Below, one piece after another: positions 38,489 to 47,619 of a DNA stretch of 64,000 nt. Below the pieces are notes generated by a model. That model searched no databases and was not told where the DNA came from. It saw nothing but the letters and a program-made list of their open reading frames with translations. Position numbers and translations under genes: made by a program. Numbering within the stretch: the first letter of the stretch is position 1; each line of letters begins with the position of its first letter. Source of the stretch: Acetobacteraceae bacterium (lineage in GTDB: Bacteria > Pseudomonadota > Alphaproteobacteria > Acetobacterales > Acetobacteraceae); NCBI GenBank assembly GCA_003164135.1, contig PLSD01000102.1, positions 62,001-126,000 on the forward strand, read 5' to 3'.

Positions 38489-38593
38489 TAGAGCGCGATC
38501 GGTTTAGGTCCGCTCATCTTGAGCGGCCTAAAGCGTGAATCGCCCTCAGCAAAAAGGCTAGAGCATGATCGCACTTAAAGCGATCATGCTCTA
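38489..38593. repeat. REP-like composite element (copy A)
   Basis: The element opens TAGAGCGCGATCG, then a hairpin (TTTAGG-CCGCTCA with TGAGCGG-CCTAAA), then GCGTGAATCG and AAAAAGG. A second unit follows: a perfect 13-base inverted repeat, TAGAGCATGATCG / CGATCATGCTCTA, around CACTTAAAG (38559-38593). The same architecture (TAGAGCNCGATCG, hairpin, CGTGAATCG, AAAAAG) recurs at 62580 with a different hairpin sequence, the mark of a dispersed palindromic repeat. The right arm contains the stop codon of the minus-strand oxidase-subunit gene and may act as its terminator. Confidence 0.8.
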
Positions 38594-38755
38594 GCGCCAG
38601 ACGGTCAGCGCGCCGATGAGCAGCAACGCCAGCACTGTCGCGACGGTGTTGACGGTGAGGAATTTTGTGAAGCCATTCCAGCCTTTTTGGGAAACCGTGT
38701 CGAAATCCAGATCAGGCGGCAGGGTCGTGGTGTTGTGTGCGGTCTCGGATGACAT
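38591..38755 (-). CDS. Small aa3-type cytochrome c oxidase subunit IV family protein
   Basis: A 54-residue frame starts at ATG 38755 (MSSETAHNTTTLPP, then DLDFDTVSQKGWNGFTKFLT) with one C-terminal membrane helix (VNTVATVLALLLIGALTVW). This matches the layout of the small bacterial aa3 oxidase subunit IV family (about 45-60 residues: a short acidic N-terminus, a W/F-rich 'xxGFxKxxT' stretch, then one helix). The stop TAG falls in the arm of the REP-like repeat. It lies 54 bases downstream of purN on the same strand. The main oxidase subunits are not in the window. The ribosome-binding site is weak (GGGAAAG). Confidence 0.75.
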   Translation of the reverse strand: MSSETAHNTTTLPPDLDFDTVSQKGWNGFTKFLTVNTVATVLALLLIGALTVWR

Positions 38756-38808
38756 GTTTGTTCTACTTTCCCGGAGTAAATTTCAGCAGTAATCTTCTGG
38801 CCCGAGCT

Positions 38809-39414
38809 TTACGGTTTTGCCCCGCCCTCTGGCAAGTGGATTTTGCGGGCCAACTCCGCCAGCGCCGCCGGATAAATCCGGTGCTCCTGTTCCAGCACCC
38901 GCGCCGCCAGCGCATCCTCGTCATCGCCGGGCAGCACCGGCACCGTGGCCTGCGCCAGCACCGGCCCGTCATCCATCACCTCGGTCACCAGATGCACCGT
39001 GCAGCCGTGTTCCGGCTCACCCGCCGCCAAAGCCCGCCCATGCGTATCCAGGCCAGGATACGCCGGTAGCAGGCTCGGGTGGATATTCAACATCCGCCCC
39101 GCCCAGCGCCCCACCAAATAAGGCGTTAGTATCCGCATATACCCAGCCAAACACACAATCGCGATGCCCCGCTCCACCAGCACCGCATCAATCGCCCGCT
39201 CATGTGCCTCGCGATCCTTGCCATACGGTTTCGCCGAAATCGCCAGCGCCTCCACGCCCAACCCGCGCGCAATCTCCAGCCCCGGCGCCTCCGCCGTGTT
39301 GGAAATCACCAGCGCAATCTCCGCCGAATACCCCGGCGCCCGCGCCGCTTTAATCAACGCTTCCATGTTGGAGCCGCGCCCGGAAATCAGCACGGCCACG
39401 CGCGGTTTAGGCAA
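38809..39414 (-). CDS. purN: Phosphoribosylglycinamide formyltransferase 1
   Basis: Transfers a formyl group from 10-formyltetrahydrofolate to GAR in purine synthesis. The 201 residues begin [20 protein letters not shown], contain the catalytic asparagine/histidine region [20 protein letters not shown], and [23 protein letters not shown] at 39414 is preferred: AGGAGAGG is 4-5 bases upstream and the family N-terminus begins right there. A further upstream TTG at 39435 is in frame. It overlaps the end of purM, the usual purM-purN pair. Confidence 0.94.
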   Translation of the reverse strand: MPKPRVAVLISGRGSNMEALIKAARAPGYSAEIALVISNTAEAPGLEIARGLGVEALAISAKPYGKDREAHERAIDAVLVERGIAIVCLAGYMRILTPYLVGRWAGRMLNIHPSLLPAYPGLDTHGRALAAGEPEHGCTVHLVTEVMDDGPVLAQATVPVLPGDDEDALAARVLEQEHRIYPAALAELARKIHLPEGGAKP

Positions 39415-40438
39415 ACAGCCTCTCCTGCCCGGCAATCACCACACCCGGCGTACCCGTAACCTGCCCCAGCACAAACGGCGCCTCACCCGCCTCGTGCAGC
39501 AGCGCCATCGCGGCTTGCGCGTCGGAGACAATCAGCGTCATCCCCACGCCGCAGTTAAACACCCGCAGCATTTCCTCCGCCGCCACATTGCCGGTCTTGG
39601 CCAGCCACGCAAACACCGCCGGCATCTCCCAAGGCCCGTGCAACGCCGCCCCGCAATCATCCGGCAGCGCGCGCGGCAAATTCCCCGGCAGCCCGCCGCC
39701 GGTAATATGCGCGGCACCCTTCAACAGCCCCGCCTTATGCAGCGCCAGCATCGGCTTCACGTAAATCCGTGTCGGCTGCATCAGCACCTCGGCCAGGGTC
39801 CGTCCATCCGTAAACGCCGAATCCCAACCCAACCCCGCATTGGCAATAATCCGCCGCACCAGCGAGAACCCGTTGGAATGCACGCCCGAACTCGGCAACG
39901 CCAAAATCGCATCCCCCGCCGCCACACCCGCCGGCAGCAGCGTGCCGCGTTCCGCCGCCCCTACTGAGAATCCGGCCAGGTCATAATCCCCCGCCGCATA
40001 CATCCCCGGCATTTCCGCCGTCTCGCCGCCCACCAGCGCGCAGCCGGAAATCGTGCACCCTTGCGCAATCCCCGCGATCACCCGCTTCGCTGCCTCCACA
40101 TCCAGCGCCCCGGTGGCAAAATAATCCAGAAAGAACAGCGGCGCCGCCCCCTGCACGATCAAATCGTTCACGCACATCGCCACCAGATCAATGCCGACGT
40201 AGTCATGAATCCCCGTCTCAATCGCGATTTTCAGCTTGGTCCCCACGCCATCGGTGGTGGAAACCAAAATCGGGTCCACAAACCCGGCCGCCTTCAAATC
40301 GAACAGCGCGCCAAAGCCGCCCAGGCCCCCCAGCACCCCGGCGCGCGAGGTCGCCTTCGCCAGCGGCTTGATCGCCTCCACCAGCGCGTCGCCGGCCTCG
40401 ATATCCACACCTGCATCCCGGTACGTTACGCTGGTCAT
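39407..40438 (-). CDS. purM: Phosphoribosylformylglycinamidine cyclo-ligase
   Basis: Makes aminoimidazole ribonucleotide from FGAM with ATP. The 343 residues contain the N-terminal [53 protein letters not shown], and [13 protein letters not shown] of the PurM fold. ATG 40438 is chosen because GGAGG stands five bases before it; a TTG at 40450 is in frame. Translation continues by overlap into purN. The gene is divergent from the perM-hdaA operon across about 110 bases. Confidence 0.96.
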   Translation of the reverse strand: MTSVTYRDAGVDIEAGDALVEAIKPLAKATSRAGVLGGLGGFGALFDLKAAGFVDPILVSTTDGVGTKLKIAIETGIHDYVGIDLVAMCVNDLIVQGAAPLFFLDYFATGALDVEAAKRVIAGIAQGCTISGCALVGGETAEMPGMYAAGDYDLAGFSVGAAERGTLLPAGVAAGDAILALPSSGVHSNGFSLVRRIIANAGLGWDSAFTDGRTLAEVLMQPTRIYVKPMLALHKAGLLKGAAHITGGGLPGNLPRALPDDCGAALHGPWEMPAVFAWLAKTGNVAAEEMLRVFNCGVGMTLIVSDAQAAMALLHEAGEAPFVLGQVTGTPGVVIAGQERLFA

Positions 40439-40550
40439 GTCAGCCTCCAATGCGCTAAGTCTCCAGCATGGTTTTGCGAGTCCACACCGATAAAATTCTG
40501 CCGCGTTTCAACACAGGCCATAGCCGCGCGCAATCGCTGGCGGCCCCGCA

Positions 40551-41657
40551 ATGAGCAATCCACCCATCGAAACCCCCACCAGCAACAAACTACTCTGGCA
40601 ACGCCTGGCGTTCTCCGTGGTCATACTGCTGGTTGCATGGGAATTTCTCCGCCTGTTCTCCGGCATCCTCACCCCCTTCGTGGTCGCGGCTGGCCTGGCT
40701 TATTTCCTCGACCCCGCAGTCAGCCGCCTCGCCAGACTCGGCCTGCGCCGCTCGGCGGGCACCCTGCTCATCCTTGCCGGCGCCAGCATCCTCGTCGCCC
40801 TGTTCATCCTGCTGCTCTACCCGGTCATCGCGGCCCAGGCCGCTGCCTTCGCGGCCAACCTGCCCAACTATATAAAAACCGCCGAGAAGGATTTCGGCTA
40901 CCTCATCCTGGATTTGCAGCACCGCCTCGGCCCCGGCGCCATGAGCCAGAAACTGCGCGACGTCGCCGCCAACCAGGCCGGCACCATCGTCTCCTACGCC
41001 GGCACCGCCGCCAGCAACATCATCGGCAGCGGCTTTGCGGTGGTGAACATCATCGCGCTGCTCGTCATCACCCCCATCGTCACCTTTTACTTCCTGCGTG
41101 ACTGGCCGGCGATCATCAACCACGCCGACACCTGGCTCCCCCGCCCCTACGAGGAAGTCATCCGCGCCCAGGCCATCGAGGTGAACCGCATCCTCGCCGC
41201 CTGGATACGCGGCCAGGCGATCTGCTGCCTGCTCCTGGCCCTGGTCTACGCCGTGGGGCTAACCATCATCGGGCTGGACCTCGGCCTTATCGTCGGGCTG
41301 GCGGCCGGTCTTCTCTCCTTTATCCCTTATGTCGGCACCATCCTCGGCGGCGTTACCGCGATCCTGCTCTCGCTCAGCCAAAACCCCGGCTGGCACGGCG
41401 TCATCATGGTGTTCATCGTGTTCGGCTTCGGCCAAGCCCTTAACGACTACGTCATCCAGCCCCGTTTCCTGGGCGGCCGCGTCGGCCTGCCCGCGGTCTG
41501 GGTCATCTTCGCGCTGTTTGCCGGCGGCGCCGCATTCGGCTTCCTCGGCATCATGCTGGCCGTGCCCGTCACCGCCACGCTGGGCGTCCTCGCCCGCTTC
41601 TGGCTGCGCCGTTACCTGCAAAGTCCATTGTACCTCGACGACCCGCCGCCCCCATGA
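40551..41657 (+). CDS. AI-2E family transporter (PerM-like)
   Basis: 368-residue membrane protein with seven or eight hydrophobic segments, of the PerM/YdiK/AI-2E family. Seen are the N-terminal LLVAWEFLRLFSGILTPFVV with YFLDPAVSRL, ITPIVTFYFLRDW, GLAAGLLSFIPYVGTILGGV (the typical FIPYVG motif), and NDYVIQPRFLGGRVGLPAVW. Family members are permeases whose substrates are mostly unclear; the autoinducer link applies to a few. The gene overlaps hdaA by ATGA. This pairing with hdaA and purM/purN is common in alphaproteobacteria. Confidence 0.9.
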   Translation: MSNPPIETPTSNKLLWQRLAFSVVILLVAWEFLRLFSGILTPFVVAAGLAYFLDPAVSRLARLGLRRSAGTLLILAGASILVALFILLLYPVIAAQAAAFAANLPNYIKTAEKDFGYLILDLQHRLGPGAMSQKLRDVAANQAGTIVSYAGTAASNIIGSGFAVVNIIALLVITPIVTFYFLRDWPAIINHADTWLPRPYEEVIRAQAIEVNRILAAWIRGQAICCLLLALVYAVGLTIIGLDLGLIVGLAAGLLSFIPYVGTILGGVTAILLSLSQNPGWHGVIMVFIVFGFGQALNDYVIQPRFLGGRVGLPAVWVIFALFAGGAAFGFLGIMLAVPVTATLGVLARFWLRRYLQSPLYLDDPPPP

Positions 41658-42310
41658 AGCAGCTCGCTTTACCCTTCGCGGAATCGCAGAACTTCTCCGC
41701 CGAGGATTTCTGCACCGCCCCCTCCAACGCCCAGGCGCGCGACTGGCTGGCCCGTCCCGACACCTGGAGCAACGGCCGCCTCGTGCTCTGGGGCGAACCC
41801 GGCTGCGGCAAAACCCACCTGCTACACATCTGGGCGGCGGCCGTTGGTGCCACCATCATCAACGGCGCCACGCTGCAAGGCCTGGTCCGCCCCAACGGCC
41901 CAGTGGCGGTGGACGATTCCGACATCGTGCTCGAACCCCAGGCCCTGCTCCACCTGCTCAACGCCGCCGCCGAGGCCGGTTTCCCGGTCCTCATGGCCGC
42001 CCGCCTGCCCCCATCGCGACAGTCCTACCGCCTCGCCGACCTCACCAGCCGCCTGCGCGCCGCCGAGGCGGTGGAAATCCGCGCCCCCGAGGACGAGTTG
42101 CTGGAGCGCCTGCTCACCCGCCTCTGCGCCGATCGCCAACTTTCCTTGAATTTTTCCGTGCGCAACTTCCTGCTCACCCATCTGCCGCGCACCGCCGCCG
42201 CCCTGCGCGAAGCCGTCGCCCGGCTGGACCACGCCACACTCGACCAGGGCAAAAAGATCACCCGCCCCTTCGCCGCCGAGGTGCTGGCCGAATTATTCGA
42301 GCCACCATAA
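41654..42310 (+). CDS. hdaA: HdaA/DnaA-related regulator of initiation
   Basis: 218-residue AAA+ protein related to DnaA domain III but without a DnaA-type DNA-binding C-terminus. It begins MKQLALPFAE, where QLALPF is the sliding-clamp-binding motif expected for Hda proteins, which promote DnaA-ATP hydrolysis after replication starts. The nucleotide-binding loop is GEPGCGKTHLLHIWA, and the arginine-finger side RLADLTSRLRAAEAVEI is present. It lies in a perM-hdaA operon upstream of ppk, a placement known in alphaproteobacteria. Confidence 0.9.
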   Translation: MKQLALPFAESQNFSAEDFCTAPSNAQARDWLARPDTWSNGRLVLWGEPGCGKTHLLHIWAAAVGATIINGATLQGLVRPNGPVAVDDSDIVLEPQALLHLLNAAAEAGFPVLMAARLPPSRQSYRLADLTSRLRAAEAVEIRAPEDELLERLLTRLCADRQLSLNFSVRNFLLTHLPRTAAALREAVARLDHATLDQGKKITRPFAAEVLAELFEPP

Positions 42311-42362
42311 GAAATTTTTAAGAAAAACTGTTACCAACTCGTCATCCCCGGTGCACAATGGC

Positions 42363-42390
42363 CTGTGTATAGGCATGGTCTGTGTATAGG
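42363..42390. repeat. Direct repeat CTGTGTATAGG before ppk
   Basis: An 11-base sequence, CTGTGTATAGG, occurs at 42363-42373 and again at 42380-42390, a 17-base period, directly before the GGAGAGGG ribosome-binding site of ppk. It could be a binding site for a regulator or a small duplication. It is not spaced like a PhoB box, whose half sites repeat every 11 bases. Confidence 0.4.
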
Positions 42391-42397
42391 AGAGGGT

Positions 42398-44563
42398 ATG
42401 AACCAGATCACCACTACACCCACGCCGGAAATCAGCCTGGACGACCCGGCCCGCTTCATCAACCGCGAGCTTTCCTGGCTGGACTTCAATTTCCGCGTGG
42501 TCTCCGAGGCCGAGAATCCCCGCCACCCGCTGCTTGAGCGGTTGCGCTTCGTCTCCATCAGCGCCTCCAACCTCGATGAATTCTACTCCGTCCGCGTCGC
42601 CGGCCTCATCGGCCAGGCCCGCGCCGGCGTACTGGAGCGCTCCGCCGACGGCGCCAGCCCGGCCCAGCAACTCCAGCAGATCAACGCCCGCGCGCGCGAG
42701 CTTATCGCCGCCCAGCAGGCCGCCTTCACGCATGTGCGCGCCCAGCTCGCCAGTGCCGGCATGGTCGTGTGCACCGCCGCCCAACTTACGTCTGACGACG
42801 CACATTTCCTCGACACCTACTTCATGGAGCGCGTCTTCCCCGTGCTCACCCCGCTGGCGGTGGACCCGGCGCATCCCTTCCCCTTCATCCCCAACATGGG
42901 CCTCGTCATGGCTCTCACCTTGGCCCGCAACGATGACCACGGCCACATGTCCGCCCTCATCCCCCTGCCCAGCCAGATCGACCGCTTCGTCCGCCTGCCC
43001 ACCACCCCCGGCGGGCCGATCCGTTTCGTCATGCTGGAAGAACTCGTCGGCATGTTCCTCTCGCGCCTGTTCCCCGGCTTCCAACTCCAAGGCTCGGGCC
43101 TGTTCCGCCTGATCCGCGACACCGACGTGGAGTTCGAGGAAGAAGCCGAGGACCTCGTGCAATCATATGAAACCGCCCTGAAACGCCGCCGCCGCGGCGT
43201 CGCCATCCAGCTCACCATCCAGGCCGACATGCCAGACGACCTGCGCGAACTGGTGATCGACGCCATCGAGGCCCCGTCCGATGAAGTCTACAGCGAGACC
43301 GGCATCATCGGCCTGGTCGACGTCAAACAGCTCATCGTCGACGACCGCCCCGATTTACTCTTCCCCCCCTACACCGCCCGCTTCCCCGAGCGCATCCGCG
43401 ATTTCGCGGGCGACTGCTTCGCCGCCATCCGCGCGAAGGACATCCTGGTCCACCACCCGTTCGAAAGCTTCGACGTGGTCGTGCAGTTCCTCCGCCAAGC
43501 CGCCATCGACCCCGCCGTGGTCGCCATCAAGCAAACCCTCTACCGCACCAGCCGCGACTCCCCCATCGTCAAAGCCCTCATCGAGGCCGCCGAGGCCGGA
43601 AAATCCGTCACCGCCATGGTGGAACTGCGCGCCCGCTTCGACGAGGAAGCCAACATCCGCCTCTCACGCACGTTGGAAGCCGCCGGCGTCCAGGTCGTGT
43701 TCGGCTTCGTCGGCCTTAAAACCCACGCCAAAATGTCCTACGTCGTGCGCCGCGAAGGGGGCACCTTGCGCGCCTACGCGCATTTCGGCACCGGCAACTA
43801 CCACCCCATCACCGCGCGCATCTACACCGACCTCTCCTTTTTCACCTGCGACCCCGCCCTCACCCGCGACGCCGCCCGCCTGTTCAACTACATGACCGGG
43901 TACGCCCGCCCAGAAACCATGGAGCAGCTCGCCTTCTCGCCGCTGACGACGCGCAAAACCATCGACACGCTGATCGACGGCGAAATCGCCAACGCCAAAG
44001 CGGGCAAGCCCTCGGGCATCTGGCTGAAAATGAACTCCCTGGTCGACGACCGCCTGATCGACCATCTCTACGAAGCCTCGCGCGCCGGCGTGCCAATCCA
44101 AATCGTCGTGCGCGGCATCTGCTGCCTGCGCCCCGGCGTCCCCGGCCTGTCGGACCACATCAAGGTCAAATCCATCGTCGGCCGCTTCCTCGAACACGCC
44201 CGCATCTGCGCCTTCGCCAACGGCCAGCCGCTGCCCTCGCGCAACGCCAAAGTCTACATGTCCAGCGCTGACTGGATGGCCCGCAACATGGAAGGCCGCG
44301 TCGAAACCTTCGTGCCCATCCACAACCCCACCGTCCACGCCCAGGTGCTCGACCAGATCATGGTGGTCAACCTGCGTGACGATGCGCAAAGCTCGGAGCT
44401 GCGCGCCGACGGCACCTGGCACCGCGTCACCCCCGGCGACCCGCCGGCCTCCGCACATGAATACTTCATGACCAACCCCTCGCTCTCGGGCCGCGGCTCG
44501 GCTTTGCACGGCGGTTTGCAGGCGGAACGTCCGAAAGCGAAATATAAGCGCCGCGTCGATTAG
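42398..44563 (+). CDS. ppk: Polyphosphate kinase 1
   Basis: Makes and degrades inorganic polyphosphate from ATP. The 721 residues begin with the family start [20 protein letters not shown], contain [20 protein letters not shown], the [17 protein letters not shown] region, the catalytic-histidine segment [20 protein letters not shown], and [10 protein letters not shown]-type sequence ([13 protein letters not shown]). ATG 42398 is preceded by GGAGAGGG; an upstream frame extension to 42365 lacks a good site. It lies about 90 bases after hdaA. The order hdaA-ppk is conserved in related bacteria. Confidence 0.95.
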   Translation: MNQITTTPTPEISLDDPARFINRELSWLDFNFRVVSEAENPRHPLLERLRFVSISASNLDEFYSVRVAGLIGQARAGVLERSADGASPAQQLQQINARARELIAAQQAAFTHVRAQLASAGMVVCTAAQLTSDDAHFLDTYFMERVFPVLTPLAVDPAHPFPFIPNMGLVMALTLARNDDHGHMSALIPLPSQIDRFVRLPTTPGGPIRFVMLEELVGMFLSRLFPGFQLQGSGLFRLIRDTDVEFEEEAEDLVQSYETALKRRRRGVAIQLTIQADMPDDLRELVIDAIEAPSDEVYSETGIIGLVDVKQLIVDDRPDLLFPPYTARFPERIRDFAGDCFAAIRAKDILVHHPFESFDVVVQFLRQAAIDPAVVAIKQTLYRTSRDSPIVKALIEAAEAGKSVTAMVELRARFDEEANIRLSRTLEAAGVQVVFGFVGLKTHAKMSYVVRREGGTLRAYAHFGTGNYHPITARIYTDLSFFTCDPALTRDAARLFNYMTGYARPETMEQLAFSPLTTRKTIDTLIDGEIANAKAGKPSGIWLKMNSLVDDRLIDHLYEASRAGVPIQIVVRGICCLRPGVPGLSDHIKVKSIVGRFLEHARICAFANGQPLPSRNAKVYMSSADWMARNMEGRVETFVPIHNPTVHAQVLDQIMVVNLRDDAQSSELRADGTWHRVTPGDPPASAHEYFMTNPSLSGRGSALHGGLQAERPKAKYKRRVD

Positions 44564-44588
44564 TTTGAGGCCGCATCGGCAGTTTTGA

Positions 44589-44602
44589 TTGATCTAGGTC
44601 AA
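44589..44602. promoter_or_regulatory. FNR/FixK-like box between ppk and the monooxygenase
   Basis: TTGATCTAGGTCAA is a near-perfect dyad matching TTGAT-N4-ATCAA with a single A-to-G change. It lies 26 bases after the ppk stop and 138 bases before the monooxygenase ATG, so the downstream gene is the likely target. No clear -10 element sits at the canonical distance. The 176-base gap has no other gene. Confidence 0.5.
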
Positions 44603-44739
44603 CGACGAACCCGCCGCCGCGCTCCACAACTAATCCCAGAGATTTTGGTGTACGCGCGCACGCTATTGTGGAATATCCATAAGCGCGCAAGCCGCGCCAA
44701 AATAAACAAGGCGGCCGCAGTCGCGGTCAGGGAGTCATT

Positions 44740-46236
44740 ATGAGCACGGATGTTCTAATTGTAGGTGCCGGTCCGGTTGGGTTGGTCATGGCGGCGGAAC
44801 TCGCCCGCTACGGCGTCAAGGTCAGGATTGTGGAAAAAACCGCGCATGGCTCGAACCAGCCTAAAGCACTGTTTTTATGGAGCCGTACCCTGGAGCTCCT
44901 CGACCGCGCCGGTTGCGGCGCCGCGTTAGTGGCCGCCGGCCATAAAGTAACCGCCGGCAGCATCATTGCCGGCAACAAGCCCATGGGCCGCGTGGATTTT
45001 TCCGAGGTGAAAAGCCCGCACCCATACGCGCTGACACAACCGCAAGCGGAAACGGAGCATTTGCTGGAAGCGCATCTGGCCAGCTTCAATGTAAAGGTCG
45101 AGCACGGCGTTGAACTGGTATCCTTCACCGATTCCGGCACCACGGTCAGCACCCGCCTGCGCCACCCCGGTGGTGCTGAGGAAACCGTGGAGAGCCAATG
45201 GCTCATCGGTTGCGACGGTGGCAACAGTAAAGTGCGGGAAACACTGGGCATAGCCTTTACCGACCACGAACTGAAAAGCGGCTGGATTCTTGCCGATGTG
45301 CACCTCTCCGGCCTGAACTTTCCCCCGACCGAACTGGTCTCCTACTGGCACGAAAACGGCTTTCTCGGCTTCTTCCCGCGCGCCGAGGGGCTGTACCGGG
45401 TCATCGCCGACCTGCCGCTGAGCGAAGACCAATCGCCCACGCCCCCGTCCCTGCAGGAAATCCAGCACATCGTCGACACGCGCGGCCCTGGCGGCATCAC
45501 GGTCTCCTCGCCCACCGCCATTTCCGCGTTCCACATCAACGAGCGCAACGTCCGCAAGTACCAGTCCGGCCGCGTGTTCCTGGCCGGTGACGCCGCGCAT
45601 TTGCACAACCCGGCCGGCGGCCAGGGCATGAACATGGGCATCCACGATGCCGTCAACCTGGCCTGGAAGCTGGCCCTCGTCATCCGCGGCCTGTGCGGCC
45701 CGGATCGCCTGCTGGCAAGCTACAACACCGAACGCCACGGCGCGACCAATCAGGTTTTTGCGAATGTCGGCCGTCTGACCGCGGTCTCGATCATGAAAGG
45801 CCAACTGGCCCAGGCCACCCGCAACGCCTTCGGCAGCGTCATCTTCGGCCTGGCCCCGGCGCGGCGCGCCATCGCCGACACGCTTACGGAAGTCTCCATG
45901 GGCTACGAACACTCACCCCTGAACGGCTCGGAAGACCGCTCCTTCCCCGGCCCCGGCCCCGGTGAGCGCATGCCGCCCCGCGACGGCGAAACCCCCTACG
46001 GCTCCGGAGACACCCCGCGTTTCGCCCTCTGCGCCGACCCCAGCGCGGAAGTTAACGAGCTGCTGGAAACTTACGCCCACCTGCTGGAGCCCCAGCTGCG
46101 TCCGCCCTTCGGCCGCCGCTGCATCTGGCTGGTCCGCCCGGACGGCTACGTCTCCATCGTCGCCCTCGACCCCGACACCAAAGTCATCGCCACCTTCCTG
46201 GACAGCCTGGAAAAAGGCGCCGTCAAAGTCGCGTAA
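44740..46236 (+). CDS. FAD-dependent monooxygenase (class A flavoprotein)
   Basis: 498 residues of the UbiH/phenol-hydroxylase-like class. The FAD-binding GxGxxG is in VLIVGAGPVGLVMAAELAR near the N-terminus, followed by the DG motif in LIGCDGGNSKVRETLG, and the GD motif FLAGDAAHLHNPAGGQGMNM, the FAD/NAD(P)H-binding signature. A short thioredoxin-like tail follows about residue 400. Enzymes of this class hydroxylate aromatic or polyketide substrates using NAD(P)H and O2. The substrate is unknown and no partner pathway genes are nearby. A strong bidirectional terminator follows. An FNR-like box upstream suggests oxygen-linked control. Confidence 0.87.
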   Translation: MSTDVLIVGAGPVGLVMAAELARYGVKVRIVEKTAHGSNQPKALFLWSRTLELLDRAGCGAALVAAGHKVTAGSIIAGNKPMGRVDFSEVKSPHPYALTQPQAETEHLLEAHLASFNVKVEHGVELVSFTDSGTTVSTRLRHPGGAEETVESQWLIGCDGGNSKVRETLGIAFTDHELKSGWILADVHLSGLNFPPTELVSYWHENGFLGFFPRAEGLYRVIADLPLSEDQSPTPPSLQEIQHIVDTRGPGGITVSSPTAISAFHINERNVRKYQSGRVFLAGDAAHLHNPAGGQGMNMGIHDAVNLAWKLALVIRGLCGPDRLLASYNTERHGATNQVFANVGRLTAVSIMKGQLAQATRNAFGSVIFGLAPARRAIADTLTEVSMGYEHSPLNGSEDRSFPGPGPGERMPPRDGETPYGSGDTPRFALCADPSAEVNELLETYAHLLEPQLRPPFGRRCIWLVRPDGYVSIVALDPDTKVIATFLDSLEKGAVKVA

Positions 46237-46271
46237 CCCCGGTGAGAGCAAACATCTAACGCCGCACCAAG

Positions 46272-46309
46272 AAATAAGGGCTGAAACCGCGAGGTTTCAG
46301 CCCTTATTT
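46272..46309. terminator. Bidirectional terminator between the monooxygenase and surA
   Basis: AAATAAGGGCTGAAACC, loop GCGA, then GGTTTCAGCCCTTATTT: a perfect 17-base inverted repeat with an A/T-rich outer part on both sides. It lies between two convergent genes and can stop transcription from either. It also marks the end of the lpt-surA operon. Confidence 0.9.
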
Positions 46310-46332
46310 CATATCAGCGCCCCACCCCGCGG

Positions 46333-47619
46333 CTATTCCTTGGTGATAACCGAGCGGTGGTGGAGTTCATCGAGCAGCTGCTGGGATTCCAGTTCGACCC
46401 GGTGTTCCACGATCATTTGTGTAATCGTATCGTCCGACGGCAGGGTGGCGGCCTGGCTTTGCCGGCTGCACACCATCACAACGGAAGCACCATCCGCCGC
46501 GACGAGCGGTTCGCTGAGCTGTCCCACTGCGAGGTTCGCCAGGATCGTCTGGAAGGCCGGCGGCGTCACGGTTGCGAGGTTAACCGGGCCTGGGTCGGCC
46601 GGGTGCACAGTGCCAAACGCCGCGTTCACGCCTTCCATGTCAGCGCAGGAATGCGCCGCGTGGGCTGCCTGCATCAGTTTATTAATGGCCGCCGCCTGCA
46701 CCGGCCCAACCTGCCCATTGGTAATCGGCTGCGGATACTGCACGAAGGCCTGGCGGATGGAGAGGACCGTCTGCATTTCGGTCCCGACCTGATGTGTCGC
46801 CTGCAACTGCACGATATCGTAACCGCCCGGCACGCGCACCGGGTTGCTGATCGCGCCAACCGGCATGGCGCTGACCACATCGGCCACCGGCTTATCCAGT
46901 TCGTTCAATTGGACAAAGCCCATATCGCCACCCTGCAACGCGGTCTGCGCCTGGCTGAACTGCGCCGCGATCACCGGAAACGGCGCGCCGGTACGCAGCT
47001 GCGCGATCACTGAATTAGCAAAGCTCAGCGCCGCGGCATCGTCCTCCGGCCCGGTCACGGGCACAAAGATTTCCGAAATATGATACTGTGTGCTGCCGAT
47101 CTCGGCCTTCAGCGCGGTTTTCTGTGCGTTCAGGTCGCCCGGCGTCGGCTGCAATCCTGGCCCAAGCACCTGGTGCAGCACGCTCTGCCAGCCCAGCTCG
47201 GTGCGGATCTGCGCGACCAGCGTGTTAAACGGCACCCCGGCGGCGGCCAGCTTGGCCCGCAGCCCACCCGGCGGCAGGCTGTTGCCCTGCTCAATCCGGC
47301 TGATCGCCCCGGTCACATCGGCTTCCGGCACGGTCACGCCCAGCTTGTCGATCTCCTGCATCTTCAGGGTCTCGTCGATCAACAGCGAGGTCACCTGCGG
47401 CTCCAACCGGCCAAGTGCCTGCGGTGTCGCGGGCATACCGCTGGAGAGTGCGAGCAGCAGCGTGCGCGCCGCCACGTCCTGCGTGGTAATCACCTGCCCA
47501 TTCACAACAGCCGCAATGCTGGCGCTATCGGCATTCACGGTTTGCGCCAGGGCCGGGACCGCCCAGGGGGTGGCGGCTACGGCGGCGGCTACGGCGGCGG
47601 CACGGAGAAGATACTTCAT
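46333..47619 (-). CDS. surA: Periplasmic chaperone/peptidyl-prolyl isomerase SurA
   Basis: Chaperone for outer-membrane proteins such as LptD. The 428 residues begin with a signal peptide (KYLLRAAAVAAAVAATPWAV then PALAQ), a SurA N-domain (AAVVNGQVITTQDVAAR), and PPIase parvulin-like regions (YHISEIFVPVTGPEDDAAAL, QGGDMGFVQLNEL). It is the last gene of the lptF-lptG-lptD-surA run and overlaps lptD by 4 bases. In many alphaproteobacteria pdxA and ksgA/rsmA follow surA; here the transcript ends at a terminator instead. Confidence 0.93.
   Translation of the reverse strand: MKYLLRAAAVAAAVAATPWAVPALAQTVNADSASIAAVVNGQVITTQDVAARTLLLALSSGMPATPQALGRLEPQVTSLLIDETLKMQEIDKLGVTVPEADVTGAISRIEQGNSLPPGGLRAKLAAAGVPFNTLVAQIRTELGWQSVLHQVLGPGLQPTPGDLNAQKTALKAEIGSTQYHISEIFVPVTGPEDDAAALSFANSVIAQLRTGAPFPVIAAQFSQAQTALQGGDMGFVQLNELDKPVADVVSAMPVGAISNPVRVPGGYDIVQLQATHQVGTEMQTVLSIRQAFVQYPQPITNGQVGPVQAAAINKLMQAAHAAHSCADMEGVNAAFGTVHPADPGPVNLATVTPPAFQTILANLAVGQLSEPLVAADGASVVMVCSRQSQAATLPSDDTITQMIVEHRVELESQQLLDELHHRSVITKE

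Noticed and set aside
42363-42390. PhoB box upstream of ppk
   Set aside because: The repeat has a 17-base period; PhoB half sites repeat every 11 bases and have a TGTCA core.
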